A stretch of DNA of 64,000 nt from Helicobacter sp. 11-8110 (GCF_003288905.1 NZ_NHYL01000001.1:62001-126000), one strand, 5' to 3'; numbered from the stretch's first letter, positions 26,237-36,793 are shown. The notes: a model not told the origin generated them from the sequence alone. Made by a program: numbers and translations.

Positions 26237-27454
26237 ATGAAAAAGCACAAATTTGGGATTTTATTAGCAGCAACAAAAGATTCAAGCTTTACCTTAGGTG
26301 TTATGATTGCCAACATTAAGGATAAAATGGGTAGTTTTGTTGATGTTTTTTATATTGTTCATGATGGATTTAGCCCAAAAGATAAAGAGGCAATGGAAAG
26401 ATTGGCTCAAGATAGCAAGGTGGTTTTTTGTGAATTCACACAACAAACTTTTTTAGATAATTTTAAAAAATTCAATCAGAATAATTTAAAAATTGATTTT
26501 TCTTGCTCTAGGGGTTTTTTGGGGCGTTGGACGCATATGGTGTATGCGTGTTTTGAAATTTTTAGATATTTAGAAGAATGTGAAAATATTTTATATTTGG
26601 ATTTTGATATTTTGCTTTTAAAGGGATTAGAGCATTTACTTAAGCTTAAAGAATCAGGAATTACAATAGCAGCAGAAAGAGGCAAAAAGCAGCTTAAGGA
26701 AGTGTATCCTAATTATAATGGAGAGTTTAGGGATTTTAGAATCTACCGCTCACCGATTATCTTTGTAAATGATTCTTTGATTAATCCTGCGGAATGTTAT
26801 GCTTTTGTTTATCAAAAGAGTATTGGAGTGGGACTTAATGATCAGGGGGTTTTGTCTTTGTTAATATTTGAAAAAAGTATTAAGGTAAAGGACTTGGGGA
26901 AAGATTATGTAGGGAGTGTATTGTGGATAGCTAATGATGATTCATATTTTATTCATTCTTATGGGAGAGAAAATCGATTTTGGAATAATCAGCTTTGTCA
27001 TCAAATATGGAGAGAATGGGGTGAGTATTATGAGGTTTGGCTTAATCAAGGCGGTTTGCCTTATTTAAAGGGATTTGTTGCTAAGACAACTTATGGATAT
27101 GAGAGAGTGCGATTTTCCTTAGCTTATAAAGTGGGTTATGCGATTGTGGAATGCTATTATCAAACAAGCAAAATAAAATATCTAAAATTACCCCTTAAAA
27201 TAGCACAAGTGATTTTAAAGCATAAAAGAAAACTAAGAGAATATCGTAGAATCTGTAAAATATCTCCCCATTTAAGATTACCTATGTTTTGTCAATATGA
27301 GGATTACCAAAACGCTTTAAAAGAAAAACAAAGCATTCCTTACAAGCTAGGTGAAGCTGTTTTGGAGTTTTGTAAGGAATGGTGGAAATGTAATATTATA
27401 AAATTGTATCGCAAGATTTATCTTATTAAAAAACAGGCTGCGAAAAAATCCTAG
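26237..27454 (+). CDS. GT8-like glycosyltransferase
   Basis: 405 residues, cytoplasmic, no membrane segment. GT-A fold hints: LLAATKDSSFTLGVMIANI at the N-terminus (nucleotide-binding strand and helix), FVDVFYIVHDGFSPKD, and the metal-binding DxD in ENILYLDFDILLLKG (D122-D124). RSPIIFVNDSLI, LNDQGVLSLLIF and YFIHSYGRENRFWNN fit the family's acceptor region and late His/Gly motif. Enzymes of this kind often build LPS outer-core sugars in Helicobacter, but no LPS gene adjoins it. The last 140 residues are basic and have no recognised domain. Own promoter just upstream (TATAGTAAAAT near 26208); GGAGAAGG precedes the ATG. Confidence 0.75.
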   Translation: MKKHKFGILLAATKDSSFTLGVMIANIKDKMGSFVDVFYIVHDGFSPKDKEAMERLAQDSKVVFCEFTQQTFLDNFKKFNQNNLKIDFSCSRGFLGRWTHMVYACFEIFRYLEECENILYLDFDILLLKGLEHLLKLKESGITIAAERGKKQLKEVYPNYNGEFRDFRIYRSPIIFVNDSLINPAECYAFVYQKSIGVGLNDQGVLSLLIFEKSIKVKDLGKDYVGSVLWIANDDSYFIHSYGRENRFWNNQLCHQIWREWGEYYEVWLNQGGLPYLKGFVAKTTYGYERVRFSLAYKVGYAIVECYYQTSKIKYLKLPLKIAQVILKHKRKLREYRRICKISPHLRLPMFCQYEDYQNALKEKQSIPYKLGEAVLEFCKEWWKCNIIKLYRKIYLIKKQAAKKS

Positions 27455-27459
27455 CTTTT

Positions 27460-27879
27460 TTAAAAGGATTCATATCCTAATAAAATACATTTGTCAAAAA
27501 AGGGTAAAACACACATTGCGTAAAATTCTCCTCCAATGCCAATATCTTTGAGTGTTTCATAATATTTAATATCAAATTGAAGATGAGAGTTCCTTTTTGT
27601 TGAGATTCCAATACCACTTAATTCATTAAAATAAATAAAAGATGCAATTTTTTCATGAATTAAAACCAAGGAATATTGCACTGCCATTTTTTCTTTTTGA
27701 TTTAAAAGATGATAAGAATCAATGCTTAAAAGGTTTCTTCCGCGAAATTTCACATAGTTTTTTTGTAGGCTTTGTGTATGGACTTGCTGATAAAAGTTAG
27801 CTAAATCCAAACAAAAAGCAGGATAAGATAAAATTGCCCCCAAAAGAGCAATTTTTCTAAAGAGTTTGAAGGATATCAT
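27460..27879 (-). CDS. small exported protein, function unknown
   Basis: 139 residues if started at the ATG at 27879; the frame is open upstream into purL (to 27951), but the hydrophobic leader [23 protein letters not shown] only makes sense from this ATG. Probably periplasmic or membrane-tethered. Other visible parts are [20 protein letters not shown] and two cysteines near the end ([15 protein letters not shown]). It overlaps the 3' end of purL by 23 bases and has only a weak ribosome site, so it may depend on translation of purL. No family recognised. Confidence 0.6.
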   Translation of the reverse strand: MISFKLFRKIALLGAILSYPAFCLDLANFYQQVHTQSLQKNYVKFRGRNLLSIDSYHLLNQKEKMAVQYSLVLIHEKIASFIYFNELSGIGISTKRNSHLQFDIKYYETLKDIGIGGEFYAMCVLPFFDKCILLGYESF

Positions 27880-30067
27880 CAAAGCTTTCAAAATAGATTC
27901 TTTTGGCTTCACTAAGTGTGATTGAAATATTGCCAATTTCAATCTTTTCACCCCCTAATGTCGCAATTTTTTCTAAATGCAAATTAGAGTTTTCAAGTAA
28001 ATTTTGCAAAGTTGAAACATTTTTAGAATCTAGAGCAATTAAGACTTGCGTTGGGGATTCGCCAAAGAGTGCTTGATTATCAAAGGCTTTAACACTTTTA
28101 CAACCAATATTGCCCTTGATGCAAGCTTTAGCTAGAGCAATGGCTAATCCACCTTGATAAATATCAACAGCTACTTTTAAGATTCCGCGCTCTTTTGCAC
28201 TAGCTAATACACTCCATAAAAACAATTCATCGTTAAGATTGATAGATGGAATTTCACCTTTAATGCTATTGGCAAAGTATTTTGCAAAAAGACTAGCGCC
28301 AAATTGTGGAGTAGTATTTTTAGATTTGAGCAAATAAACTTCGGTGTCTTCTTGATTAAACTCACTGCCTAAGAGATGATAAATATCATCAATAACTCCA
28401 ACTCCTGCAATACTTGGAGTGGGGTAAATATCGCTATTATTAGTTTGATTATAAAGGCTTACATTTCCGCTAACTACAGGAGTATTAAGAGTTTTGCAAG
28501 CTTCTTTAATGCCCTCACAAGCTTCCTTGAATTGCCACATTACTTCAGGATTTTCTGGATTTCCAAAGTTTAGACAATCTGTAATAGCTAGAGCCCTTCC
28601 ACCTCTTAGAGCAATATCTCGACCGACTTTTGCAACGGCTTGTTTGGCACCTTCTTTGGGATTAAGGTAGCATAATCGGATAGGACAAGCCACGCTCATT
28701 GCTATTCCTTTGCCATTTTCTTTAACCCTAATTGCACTTGCGCCACCACTTCCAATTTTTGTTAGAGTATTAGTTTGAACTGTGCTATCATATTGCTCAT
28801 AAACCCAAGCTTTATCGCTGACATCAGGACTTTGAAGGAGGGTTTTAAAAATTTCATTAGAATCTAATTTTTGGAGTGCTTCTTGATTAAGCGATTCTAT
28901 TTTGTCAAGATAAGTTGGATTCTCACTCACAGGTCTTTTAAGAATCGGTGATTTTTCGCTCAAAGGAGCAATTGGGATTTCAGCGCATTTTTCATTATGC
29001 CAATATAGTTCCATTTTTCCACTATTAGTAACTTCACCTACAATAGCGCAGTCTAATTCCCATTTTGTAAAAATCTCTAAAATTTCTTTTTCGCAACCTT
29101 TTTTAGCACAAATCAACATTCTCTCTTGCGATTCGCTTAGCATTAATTCATAAGGTGTCATATTGGCTTCGCGGGTAGGGACTTTATCAAGATGCATGAC
29201 CATACCACTTCCGCTACGCCCTGCCATTTCAAAACTAGAGCTTGTAAGTCCTGCTGCACCCATATCTTGAATCCCAACAATTAAATCTTTTTTAAATAAT
29301 TCCAAACACGCTTCTAAAAGTAGTTTTTCAGTAAATGGATCGCCCACTTGCACGGTAGGACGCAAAGATTTAGAATCTTCATTAAAGCTATCAGAGCTCA
29401 TTACCGCACCACCCAAACCATCGCGTCCAGTTTTAGAACCTACATAAATAACAGGATTCCCAATTCCTTCAGCCTTGCCATAGAAAATTTCATCATTTTT
29501 AACAATTCCTAAAGTGAAAGCATTAACCAAAATATTGCCCTCATAGCAATCTTCAAAGCTCATTTCACCACCAATAGTTGGCACCCCCATACAATTTCCA
29601 TAACCTCCAATTCCTGCGACAACTCCGCGTAATAAATAGCGGTGTTTTGCCCCTGTGGAATCTTTTTTGGCGATATTGCCAAAGCGAATAGAGTTAAGAC
29701 TTGCAACGGGTCTAGCGCCCATAGTAAAAATATCGCGCATGATTCCGCCAACTCCCGTGGCAGCGCCCGCATAAGGCTCAATAAAGCTAGGGTGATTATG
29801 GGATTCCATTTTAAAAACCGCCCCATAACCCCCACCAATATCAATAATTCCTGCATTTTCTCCTGGACCTTGGATAACCCAAGGTGCGCGTGTGGGGAAT
29901 CCATTGAGATAAATTTTGCTAGATTTATAGCTGCAATGTTCGCTCCACATAGCAGAAAAAATCCCAATTTCTACCAAATTAGGCTCTCTTTTTAGGATAT
30001 TGAGAATATTTTGATAGTCTTCTTGGGTAAGTTTATGTTGCCTTAGAATCTTTTCTAAATTTTCCAT
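27857..30067 (-). CDS. purL: phosphoribosylformylglycinamidine synthase subunit PurL
   Basis: Fourth step of purine synthesis: FGAR to FGAM with glutamine-derived ammonia. 736 residues, the short PurL form that needs separate PurS and PurQ. Visible blocks: [15 protein letters not shown] near residue 38, [85 protein letters not shown] and the C-terminal [18 protein letters not shown] recall H. pylori as unable to make purines de novo, so this gene and purH point to another Helicobacter. Confidence 0.97.
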   Translation of the reverse strand: MENLEKILRQHKLTQEDYQNILNILKREPNLVEIGIFSAMWSEHCSYKSSKIYLNGFPTRAPWVIQGPGENAGIIDIGGGYGAVFKMESHNHPSFIEPYAGAATGVGGIMRDIFTMGARPVASLNSIRFGNIAKKDSTGAKHRYLLRGVVAGIGGYGNCMGVPTIGGEMSFEDCYEGNILVNAFTLGIVKNDEIFYGKAEGIGNPVIYVGSKTGRDGLGGAVMSSDSFNEDSKSLRPTVQVGDPFTEKLLLEACLELFKKDLIVGIQDMGAAGLTSSSFEMAGRSGSGMVMHLDKVPTREANMTPYELMLSESQERMLICAKKGCEKEILEIFTKWELDCAIVGEVTNSGKMELYWHNEKCAEIPIAPLSEKSPILKRPVSENPTYLDKIESLNQEALQKLDSNEIFKTLLQSPDVSDKAWVYEQYDSTVQTNTLTKIGSGGASAIRVKENGKGIAMSVACPIRLCYLNPKEGAKQAVAKVGRDIALRGGRALAITDCLNFGNPENPEVMWQFKEACEGIKEACKTLNTPVVSGNVSLYNQTNNSDIYPTPSIAGVGVIDDIYHLLGSEFNQEDTEVYLLKSKNTTPQFGASLFAKYFANSIKGEIPSINLNDELFLWSVLASAKERGILKVAVDIYQGGLAIALAKACIKGNIGCKSVKAFDNQALFGESPTQVLIALDSKNVSTLQNLLENSNLHLEKIATLGGEKIEIGNISITLSEAKRIYFESFDDILQTL

Positions 30068-30188
30068 GCCTTTTCCTTAGTTGTTTTAAAGTGAGTATTT
30101 TTTACAAAAAAAACTTTTATAAATGGAAGTTTATCAAATTGTCCTTTAAAGTATGGATAAACTAAGATTGAGATAAAGTTATTTTTAG

Positions 30189-30194
30189 TAGAAT
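30189..30194 (+). promoter_or_regulatory. -10 box of ppsA
   Basis: TAGAAT, 53 bases before the ppsA ATG, which has a good AAGGAG site. The divergent 180-base purL/ppsA gap also holds a repeated 14-mer GTGAGTATTTTTTA (30091 and 30196) and an inverted pair AGTTTATC/GATAAACT (30128-30135, 30156-30163) of unknown meaning. Confidence 0.4.
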
Positions 30195-30247
30195 AGTGAG
30201 TATTTTTTAAAAAAATGGTCTAAAAGGAATTAAGGAGAAAAGACAAA

Positions 30248-32671
30248 ATGAAATACATCAAGTTTTTCAAGGAATTAAATAATAGAGATGTGCCTGTGGT
30301 GGGCGGTAAGAATGCAAGTATCGGAGAAATGTTTCAAGAGCTTGTGCCTATGGGGATTAAAGTGCCTAATGGTTTTGCAATTACAAGTGAGGCGTATTGG
30401 TATTTATTAGATAGTGGTGGAATCCGAGAAAAAATCAAAGAATTACTTGAGGGAATTGATGTAACAGAGATTGATGTTTTAAATGTGCGTTCTAAAAAGA
30501 TACGCGATATGATTTTTGGCACTCCATTACCTGCGGACTTAAGGGAAGAAATTTTGGAGGCTTACAAGATTTTAAGTCAAGAATATAATATGGAAGAAGC
30601 CGATGTGGCAGTAAGAAGTTCGGCTACAGCAGAGGATTTACCTGATGCTTCTTTTGCAGGACAGCAAGATACTTATTTGAGCGTTCAAGGACAAACTGAA
30701 CTTATTCATTATATTAAATCTTGTATGGCATCACTTTTTACCGATAGAGCGGTAAGCTATCGTGCTTCTAGGGGATTTGATCATTTTAAAGTCGCTCTTT
30801 CTGTTGGGGTGCAAAAAATGGTGCGATCAGATAAGGGAAGTTCTGGGGTAATGTTTAGTATTGATACAGAAACTGGCTTTAGAGATGCAGTTTTTATTAC
30901 TTCAGCTTGGGGTCTTGGGGAGAATGTTGTAGGTGGAACTGTGAATCCTGATGAATTTTATGTTTTTAAACCAGCTCTGGAGTTAGGCAAACGACCGATT
31001 CTAAAAAGACAACTAGGGTATAAAAACATTAAAATGGTCTATGCTGCACCTGGCGCTAAACATCCTACTAAAAATATTGAAACTACAGAAGAAGAACTTA
31101 AAAGTTTTTCTTTGAGTGATGAAGAGGTTTTAACTCTAGCGCGTTATGCGGTTTTGATTGAAAAACATTATACAAAAGAGGCAGGAGAATACCGCCCTAT
31201 GGATATGGAATGGGCAAAAGATGGTAATAGCGGTGAAATCTTTATTGTCCAAGCGCGACCCGAAACGGTGCAAAGCCAAAAAATGAAGAAACAAAATAAT
31301 ACTTTAGAAAAATACTTCTTTAAAGATAAAAGTGAAAAAGAGATTTTACTAAGTGGAAAAGCCGTGGGTGGAAAAATTGGAACAGGAAAAATTCGTGTTA
31401 TTGATAATATTGCTAATATGGGCGAGTTAAAAAGAGGTGAAATTCTTGTAACAGATAATACTGATCCAGATTGGGAGCCTGCTATGAAAAAAGCAGCAGC
31501 TGTGATTACAAATCGTGGGGGTAGAACTTGTCATGCAGCTATTGTGGCAAGAGAAATTGGAGTGCCTGCGATTGTTGGCGCAGTTGGAGCAACAGAAAAA
31601 CTAGAAACTGGTATGGAAGTAACGGTTTCGTGTGCTGAAGGGGAAGATGGATTTGTTTATAATGGAATCTATGAATATGAGGTTGAAAAAGTTGATTTAA
31701 GCTCATTAGAGCAACCTAAGACAAAAATCTATATGAATATTGGGAATCCTGAAAAAGCCTTTACTTTTTCTATGATTCCAAATAATGGTGTTGGGCTTGC
31801 AAGAATGGAATTTATTATTAATAACTATATTAAAGCTCATCCACTTGCGCTAATGGATTTGCATAATGGAAATAAAGAATTTGATGGTGTTGAGGGCGTA
31901 AAAGAGATTATGTCTGGTTATGCTAATCCTAAGGATTTCTTTGTAAAGAAAATTGCTGAGGGTGTGGGAATGATTGCAGCGGCATTTTACCCTAAGCCTG
32001 TTATTGTTAGGACAAGCGATTTTAAATCTAATGAGTATTGTCGTATGGTAGGGGGGAAAGACTATGAGCCACACGAAGAGAATCCTATGCTTGGTTATCG
32101 TGGCGCTAGTCGGTATTATTCTGAACAATACAGACAAGCTTTTGAGTGGGAATGTCAAGCTTTAGCAATGGCGCGTAATGAAATGGGATTTTCTAATATG
32201 AAAATTATGATTCCATTCCTTAGAACTCCAGAAGAGGGTAGAAGAGTTTTAGAGATTATGCGTAAAAATGGATTGGTGCAAGGCGAAAATGGATTGGAAA
32301 TTTATGTTATGTGTGAATTGCCAGTGAATGTAATTATGGCAGATGAATTTTTGCAACTTTTTGATGGTTATTCAATTGGCTCAAATGACCTTACGCAATT
32401 GACTTTGGGTGTTGATAGGGATGGAGAGCTTGTTAGCCATGTTTTTGATGAAAGAAATCCTGCGCTTCTTAAAATGTTTAAAATGGCAATTGATGCTTGT
32501 AAAAAACATAATAAATATTGCGGAATCTGTGGGCAAGCACCTAGTGATTATCCAGAAATTGCAGAGTTTTTAGTGGAAAATGGAATCACTTCTATTTCAT
32601 TAAATCCCGATTCTGTGATTGAAACTTGGGATCGAATCGTAAAACTTGAAAAGAAACTTGGAATCTCTTAA
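30248..32671 (+). CDS. ppsA: phosphoenolpyruvate synthase
   Basis: Converts pyruvate and ATP to PEP, AMP and phosphate; the gluconeogenic entry point. 807 residues. ATP-grasp N-terminal domain: [39 protein letters not shown]. Central swivelling domain with the phospho-His in [20 protein letters not shown]-terminal PEP-binding barrel: FIRTSDFKxNEY-type region [30 protein letters not shown] and the catalytic Cys in [15 protein letters not shown]. Starts after AAGGAGAAAAGACAAA. Confidence 0.97.
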   Translation: MKYIKFFKELNNRDVPVVGGKNASIGEMFQELVPMGIKVPNGFAITSEAYWYLLDSGGIREKIKELLEGIDVTEIDVLNVRSKKIRDMIFGTPLPADLREEILEAYKILSQEYNMEEADVAVRSSATAEDLPDASFAGQQDTYLSVQGQTELIHYIKSCMASLFTDRAVSYRASRGFDHFKVALSVGVQKMVRSDKGSSGVMFSIDTETGFRDAVFITSAWGLGENVVGGTVNPDEFYVFKPALELGKRPILKRQLGYKNIKMVYAAPGAKHPTKNIETTEEELKSFSLSDEEVLTLARYAVLIEKHYTKEAGEYRPMDMEWAKDGNSGEIFIVQARPETVQSQKMKKQNNTLEKYFFKDKSEKEILLSGKAVGGKIGTGKIRVIDNIANMGELKRGEILVTDNTDPDWEPAMKKAAAVITNRGGRTCHAAIVAREIGVPAIVGAVGATEKLETGMEVTVSCAEGEDGFVYNGIYEYEVEKVDLSSLEQPKTKIYMNIGNPEKAFTFSMIPNNGVGLARMEFIINNYIKAHPLALMDLHNGNKEFDGVEGVKEIMSGYANPKDFFVKKIAEGVGMIAAAFYPKPVIVRTSDFKSNEYCRMVGGKDYEPHEENPMLGYRGASRYYSEQYRQAFEWECQALAMARNEMGFSNMKIMIPFLRTPEEGRRVLEIMRKNGLVQGENGLEIYVMCELPVNVIMADEFLQLFDGYSIGSNDLTQLTLGVDRDGELVSHVFDERNPALLKMFKMAIDACKKHNKYCGICGQAPSDYPEIAEFLVENGITSISLNPDSVIETWDRIVKLEKKLGIS

Positions 32672-32679
32672 TATACCTT

Positions 32680-32708
32680 TATAAAATGCACATTTTGTGT
32701 GTTTTATA
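32680..32708 (+). terminator. probable ppsA terminator
   Basis: 12-bp stem with two G-T wobbles: TATAAAATGCAC pairs with GTGTGTTTTATA around the loop ATTTT, starting nine bases after the ppsA stop. No clean T run follows on the plus strand, so strength is uncertain. The following 32709-32856 is A/T-rich noncoding sequence with nothing else I can name. Confidence 0.5.
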
Positions 32709-32856
32709 AAAATTCTATCTTTTGCTTCTTGTGCTAAGTAAAATTTAAAGCAATATGTTAAAAAATAATTCTAGTGATTTTTTGTGGAGAAAACTTAAGA
32801 AAAAATATTATTAATAAGTTATTTTTTTATCTTAGATTGCTTTTATAATAAAAATG

Positions 32857-32862
32857 TATAAT
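32857..32862 (+). promoter_or_regulatory. -10 box of serB
   Basis: TATAAT preceded by TG, 28 bases before the serB ATG; a second TATAAT lies 14 bases upstream of it. Probably drives serB and tal. Confidence 0.5.
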
Positions 32863-32889
32863 GTTTGGTTTTGAAATTTGCGCTAAAGG

Positions 32890-33516
32890 ATGTTTTTGAA
32901 ACTGGCAGTTTTTGATTTTGATTCTACACTAATGGATGGAGAAACTATAAATTTACTAGCAAAAGCCTATGGAAGTGAGCAACAAGTAAGCGAGATTACC
33001 AAAGAAGCTATGGCAGGAAAATTGGATTTTTACCATAGTTTAAGAAAACGCGTAAAGACTTTGGAGGGAATGCCACTAAAGCAGGTTTGTGAAGTTTGTG
33101 AAAATCTTACTTATAATCCTGGTGCTAAGGAAATTATTAGTTTTTTAAAGGAAAATGGTTATAAGGTGGTGGTGTTTAGTGGGGGGTTTGATGAAGGGGT
33201 GAGTGCTGGGCAAAAAGCACTTGGCTATGATATTCATTTTAGTAACACTTTGCATCACAAAGATGGACTTTTAACAGGAAAAGTTGGTGGAGAGATGATG
33301 TTTTCTTACTCTAAAGGGAGAATGCTTGAGAAGATTCAAGTTTTGCTAGGTGTGGATTCATCTAATACTCTTGTGGTTGGAGATGGGGCTAATGATCTTT
33401 CAATGTTTCAATATGCGCAAAAAAAAGTGGCATTTTGTGCCAAAGAAGTTTTGAGAGAGGCTGCAAATATCATAATTGATACAAAAGATTTGTCATTAAT
33501 AAAAAATTATCTATAA
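32890..33516 (+). CDS. serB: phosphoserine phosphatase
   Basis: HAD-superfamily enzyme for the last step of serine synthesis. 208 residues. Motif I AVFDFDSTLMDGETI (nucleophile D in FDFDST), motif II VVVFSGGFDEG, motif III lysine in SYSKGRML and motif IV LVVGDGANDLSMFQ. The QVSEITKEAMAGKLDFYHSLRKRV cap is typical of SerB. Ends nine bases before tal. Confidence 0.95.
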   Translation: MFLKLAVFDFDSTLMDGETINLLAKAYGSEQQVSEITKEAMAGKLDFYHSLRKRVKTLEGMPLKQVCEVCENLTYNPGAKEIISFLKENGYKVVVFSGGFDEGVSAGQKALGYDIHFSNTLHHKDGLLTGKVGGEMMFSYSKGRMLEKIQVLLGVDSSNTLVVGDGANDLSMFQYAQKKVAFCAKEVLREAANIIIDTKDLSLIKNYL

Positions 33517-33525
33517 GGAACAGCA

Positions 33526-34530
33526 ATGCAAAATAATATTTTTTTTTCTTTGTGGTGTGATTTTATTGAAAGAGATTTTTTGGAAAATGATTTTATCAAA
33601 ATGATTGAGGGTGGAATTATTGAAGGGGCGACAAGCAATCCTGCTATTTTTCAAAAATCTTTTTTAGAAGTGAGTTACAGAGAACAAAAAGAATCCCTAA
33701 AGGGCGAAAATCCAAAAGAGATTTATGAGGCTTTAGCAAAGAGTGATATTCAAAGGGCTGCAGAACTTCTTATGCCAATTTATACTAATAATACAAATGA
33801 CGGCTATGTGAGTATTGAAGTAGATCCTAATTTGTGTCAAGATTCTAAGGGAACTATTGAAGAGGGTATTAGGTTGTTTAAAGAGATTGGCTATCCCAAT
33901 GTAATGATTAAGATTCCAGCCACTAAAGCAGGATTTGTTGCAATGGAGGAATTAATCTCCCAAGGGATTTCGGTTAATGCGACTTTGGTTTTTACAAAAG
34001 AACAAACCATTGGATGTATGGAGGCTTTTAAAAGGGGGTATGAGAATTTCAAAAAAATAACAAAAAAAGAATCTAAGGATTTCCCAAGAGCGGTGGTGAG
34101 TATTTTTGTATCAAGATTTGATAGAAAATGCGATTCTATTTTAAAAGATAATGGCATTCCTGTGGCGACTTTGGGTATTAAAAATGCGCAATATTTGTAT
34201 CGTGTTATTAATGATTATTCTTTGCCTTGCGTGAGAGCGCTTTTTGCAAGCACAGGTGTAAAAGATGATAGTTTAGAGTCCGTTTATTATATTAGAGAGC
34301 TTTATCATCAATATGCTATTAATACTGCACCATTAGCAACCATTGAAGCTTTTATGAAAGTTGAAGCCTTGGAAGAAGCTTATTTACCAAGCTATGAAGA
34401 ATTAGAAGAATATTTTAAGGTGGTGGCAGATGCTGGTGTGGATTTACAAAAAGTTTCTAGTGAGTTATTAGAGCAAGGATTAGAAGACTTTAAAAATGCT
34501 TTTGCAAAAATTTTAGAGAGTTTGTCTTAA
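33526..34530 (+). CDS. tal: transaldolase
   Basis: Non-oxidative pentose phosphate pathway. 334 residues, the long TalB-like form found in Helicobacter (HP1495). GGIIEGATSNPAIFQKS near residue 29 and the Schiff-base lysine in NVMIKIPATKAGFVAMEEL are visible, followed by GISVNATLVFTKEQ and the FVSRFDRKCD segment. The next three genes are rplY, pth and lptG, the same order as in H. pylori. Confidence 0.95.
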   Translation: MQNNIFFSLWCDFIERDFLENDFIKMIEGGIIEGATSNPAIFQKSFLEVSYREQKESLKGENPKEIYEALAKSDIQRAAELLMPIYTNNTNDGYVSIEVDPNLCQDSKGTIEEGIRLFKEIGYPNVMIKIPATKAGFVAMEELISQGISVNATLVFTKEQTIGCMEAFKRGYENFKKITKKESKDFPRAVVSIFVSRFDRKCDSILKDNGIPVATLGIKNAQYLYRVINDYSLPCVRALFASTGVKDDSLESVYYIRELYHQYAINTAPLATIEAFMKVEALEEAYLPSYEELEEYFKVVADAGVDLQKVSSELLEQGLEDFKNAFAKILESLS

Positions 34531-34557
34531 TTTAAAAGAAGTTTTAAGAATTTTAGC

Positions 34558-34563
34558 TATAAT
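34558..34563 (+). promoter_or_regulatory. -10 box of rplY
   Basis: Exact TATAAT in the 66-base gap after tal, 39 bases before the rplY ATG, likely serving rplY, pth and lptG. Confidence 0.5.
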
Positions 34564-34596
34564 TGCAGGTTTTATTTTATTTTTAAGGATTTTTAA

Positions 34597-35133
34597 ATGT
34601 TAAGTGGAATAATTAGAGAGAGTATTTCAAAAGCAGATACAAAGGCTTTAAGAAAAAATGGTTATCTAATTGCCAATATCTATGGTAAGGGTAAAGAGAA
34701 TATTCATTGTGCGTTTAAACGCAATGATTTTATCCGAGAAGTTAAAAACAAAACTGATTTGATTTTTGAAGTAGAAGTTGGCACACAAAAATATCCAGTT
34801 GTTATCCAAGAGTATCAAAAAGATCCAATTACTAGCGAAATTATCCATGTGGATTTGATGCTTGCACAAAAAGGTGTAGAAGCAAAATATTCTGTTAAGG
34901 TGAGAATCGAAGGTGTCGCAAAAGGACTTAAAAACAAAGGTGTTTTGATGATTTCCAAAAAACGCATTAAGGTTAAGGCTACTCCTGAAAATCTACCTAA
35001 AGATTATGAAATCAATGTAACAAACTTGGATGTGGGTGATGTTGTATTGGTGCGTGATTTACCGCAAAACAATGGTGTTAAAATCGTAGAAAGAGATGAT
35101 GTTGCAATTGTTGGTGTGATTAAATCTCGCTAA
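34597..35133 (+). CDS. rplY: 50S ribosomal protein L25 (Ctc form)
   Basis: 5S rRNA-binding ribosomal protein of the longer Ctc type, 178 residues. N-terminal L25 domain: KNGYLIANIYGKGKENIHCAFKRNDF; VIQEYQKDPITSEIIHVDLM is the family's linker, followed by the C-terminal TL5/Ctc beta domain (VKVKATPENLPKDYEINVTNLDVGDVV region). Ends three bases before pth. Confidence 0.95.
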   Translation: MLSGIIRESISKADTKALRKNGYLIANIYGKGKENIHCAFKRNDFIREVKNKTDLIFEVEVGTQKYPVVIQEYQKDPITSEIIHVDLMLAQKGVEAKYSVKVRIEGVAKGLKNKGVLMISKKRIKVKATPENLPKDYEINVTNLDVGDVVLVRDLPQNNGVKIVERDDVAIVGVIKSR

Positions 35134-35136
35134 GAA

Positions 35137-35709
35137 ATGTTTTTAATTGTAGGCTTAGGTAATATTGGCGAGAAATATAAAAATAATCGCCATAATATCG
35201 GCTTTTGCGTTGTTGATTCTTTGATTGCTTCTTTAAATGCTACTAAGCAATCTAGTAAAGATTTCTTTGGGGAGCTTTATAAGGCTTCCCAAATCCTTCT
35301 TTTAAAGCCCTCAACTTTTATGAATCTTTCTGGAAAATCAGTTTTAAGTGTTAAAAATTTTTATAAAATAGACAAAATGCTTGTGATTCATGATGATCTT
35401 GATTTGCCTTTTGGGGCAGTGCGATTTAAATTTGGCGGAGGCAGTGGCGGACACAATGGCTTAAAATCCATTGATGAATTGTGTGGTAAAGAGTATTATC
35501 GTTTGCGTTATGGGATTGGAAAACCCCTTTTGAAAAATCAAGTGATTGATTGGGTTTTAGGGGATTTTAGCAAAGAAGAATCAATAAAAAATGAAGAAAT
35601 AATTAAACATTGCATTAAACCAGCATTGGAAATAGCAAAATTAGAGAATCCAAGTGAATTGGCAAACAAAATTTCTAGTCTTTATACTTTAAATCCAAAA
35701 GATAAATAA
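35137..35709 (+). CDS. pth: peptidyl-tRNA hydrolase
   Basis: Frees tRNA from drop-off peptidyl-tRNA. 190 residues. LIVGLGNIGEKYKNNRHNIGF (catalytic His in NRHNIGF), KPSTFMNLSGKSV, IHDDLDLPFGAVRFKFGGGSGGHNGLKSI (catalytic Asp and glycine-rich loop) and YYRLRYGIGKP are all present. The lptG start follows its stop with no gap. Confidence 0.97.
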   Translation: MFLIVGLGNIGEKYKNNRHNIGFCVVDSLIASLNATKQSSKDFFGELYKASQILLLKPSTFMNLSGKSVLSVKNFYKIDKMLVIHDDLDLPFGAVRFKFGGGSGGHNGLKSIDELCGKEYYRLRYGIGKPLLKNQVIDWVLGDFSKEESIKNEEIIKHCIKPALEIAKLENPSELANKISSLYTLNPKDK

Positions 35710-36777
35710 ATGAATTTATTTTCGCGTTATATTATTACTTTATATTTAAAGTATTTTTTTATTCTTTTTGTATCGCTAGAATGTTTTTTTGTTTTAATTG
35801 ATTTGGTGAAATACCTTGATGAATTGCCACAATCTGCAAATTTAATAGTTTTGCTCATTTTTTATGATTTTGTCTATGCAAGCAATTATATTTTGCCTCT
35901 TTCTTTGGTGTTGGCTCAGATTGTCTTAGTGATTTCTATGTTAAGAAATTCGCAATTTACAGCATTTTTAGCACTTGGATATTCAAAGCTTAGAATCTTT
36001 TTACCTGTTTTTATGGTGTCATTTTTGATTACTTTATTATTTGTCTTACTAAATGCAACTCCTTTTGCTTATGCTAAAGAAAGGGTGGATTTGATTATTG
36101 AGCGCGGATATTTGGGAAGTTACAAAAATGATTTATTTATCAAATACAATGATAATTATATTTATTTTGAAAAAGTTTTTCCTCTTTTAAAGACTGCAGA
36201 AAATGTTAAGGTTTATGAAGTCTTTAATAAGCAAGTTATTAAAATTATTGAAGCACCTAGAGCTGTTTTTATTCAAGATAAATGGAGATTGGAGAATGCT
36301 AAAATTACCACTCTTGATTCTAATCTTGAAATAGGCAAGAATCCTCTTAAAATTGAAGAGCAAAAGACTTATGAAACACTACAAGGCTTTAAACCTAAGA
36401 TTTTAGATAATATCTATGAAAAGCAAGGTAGTGTTTCTATTGTTGATGCATTAGAAGCAATTTGGCTTTTAAAAGAGCAGGGGGTTAATACTCAAAAACT
36501 TCGTAGCTCTCTTTATAGTCTAATATTTTTTCCATTTTTTGCTCCCTTGGTGATGGTGTGTTTGGCTAGATTTACTCCAAACTCTAATCGTTATGCAAAT
36601 ATGAGCGGTATTACTTTGGGAATGATTCTTGGAGTTTTGATTGTATGGGGTGTATTTTTTAGTTTTTCTAGGCTCTCTATGAGTGGTTTTTTATTGCCAG
36701 AAGTTAGCATTATTTTGCCTATTGGAATTTTGGGTTTAGTGAGCTTATGGCTATTTTTAAGGTTATTTAAAGAATAA
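35710..36777 (+). CDS. lptG: LPS export ABC transporter permease LptG
   Basis: One of the two LptF/LptG membrane components that extract LPS from the inner membrane. 355 residues: three N-terminal helices, a periplasmic beta-jellyroll domain (about residues 120-245, e.g. FIKYNDNYIYFEKVFP), and three C-terminal helices. LSLVLAQIVLVISMLRNSQFTAFLALGYS is the coupling-helix region. Matches HP1498 by order after pth. LptG rather than LptF is chosen from this context. Confidence 0.85.
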   Translation: MNLFSRYIITLYLKYFFILFVSLECFFVLIDLVKYLDELPQSANLIVLLIFYDFVYASNYILPLSLVLAQIVLVISMLRNSQFTAFLALGYSKLRIFLPVFMVSFLITLLFVLLNATPFAYAKERVDLIIERGYLGSYKNDLFIKYNDNYIYFEKVFPLLKTAENVKVYEVFNKQVIKIIEAPRAVFIQDKWRLENAKITTLDSNLEIGKNPLKIEEQKTYETLQGFKPKILDNIYEKQGSVSIVDALEAIWLLKEQGVNTQKLRSSLYSLIFFPFFAPLVMVCLARFTPNSNRYANMSGITLGMILGVLIVWGVFFSFSRLSMSGFLLPEVSIILPIGILGLVSLWLFLRLFKE

Positions 36778-36793
36778 TTAAAAAGGAGAAAAT

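Noticed and set aside
29560-29995. Long frames on both strands inside purL (135 and 117 codons)
   Set aside because: They lie wholly within a perfectly conserved purL; no coding signs of their own.
31850-32158. 102-codon antisense frame in ppsA
   Set aside because: Mirror of a conserved ppsA segment with no recognisable protein.
32800-32828. AAAAAATA/TATTTTTT hairpin before serB
   Set aside because: Expected by chance in such A/T-rich sequence and not placed like a terminator or operator.
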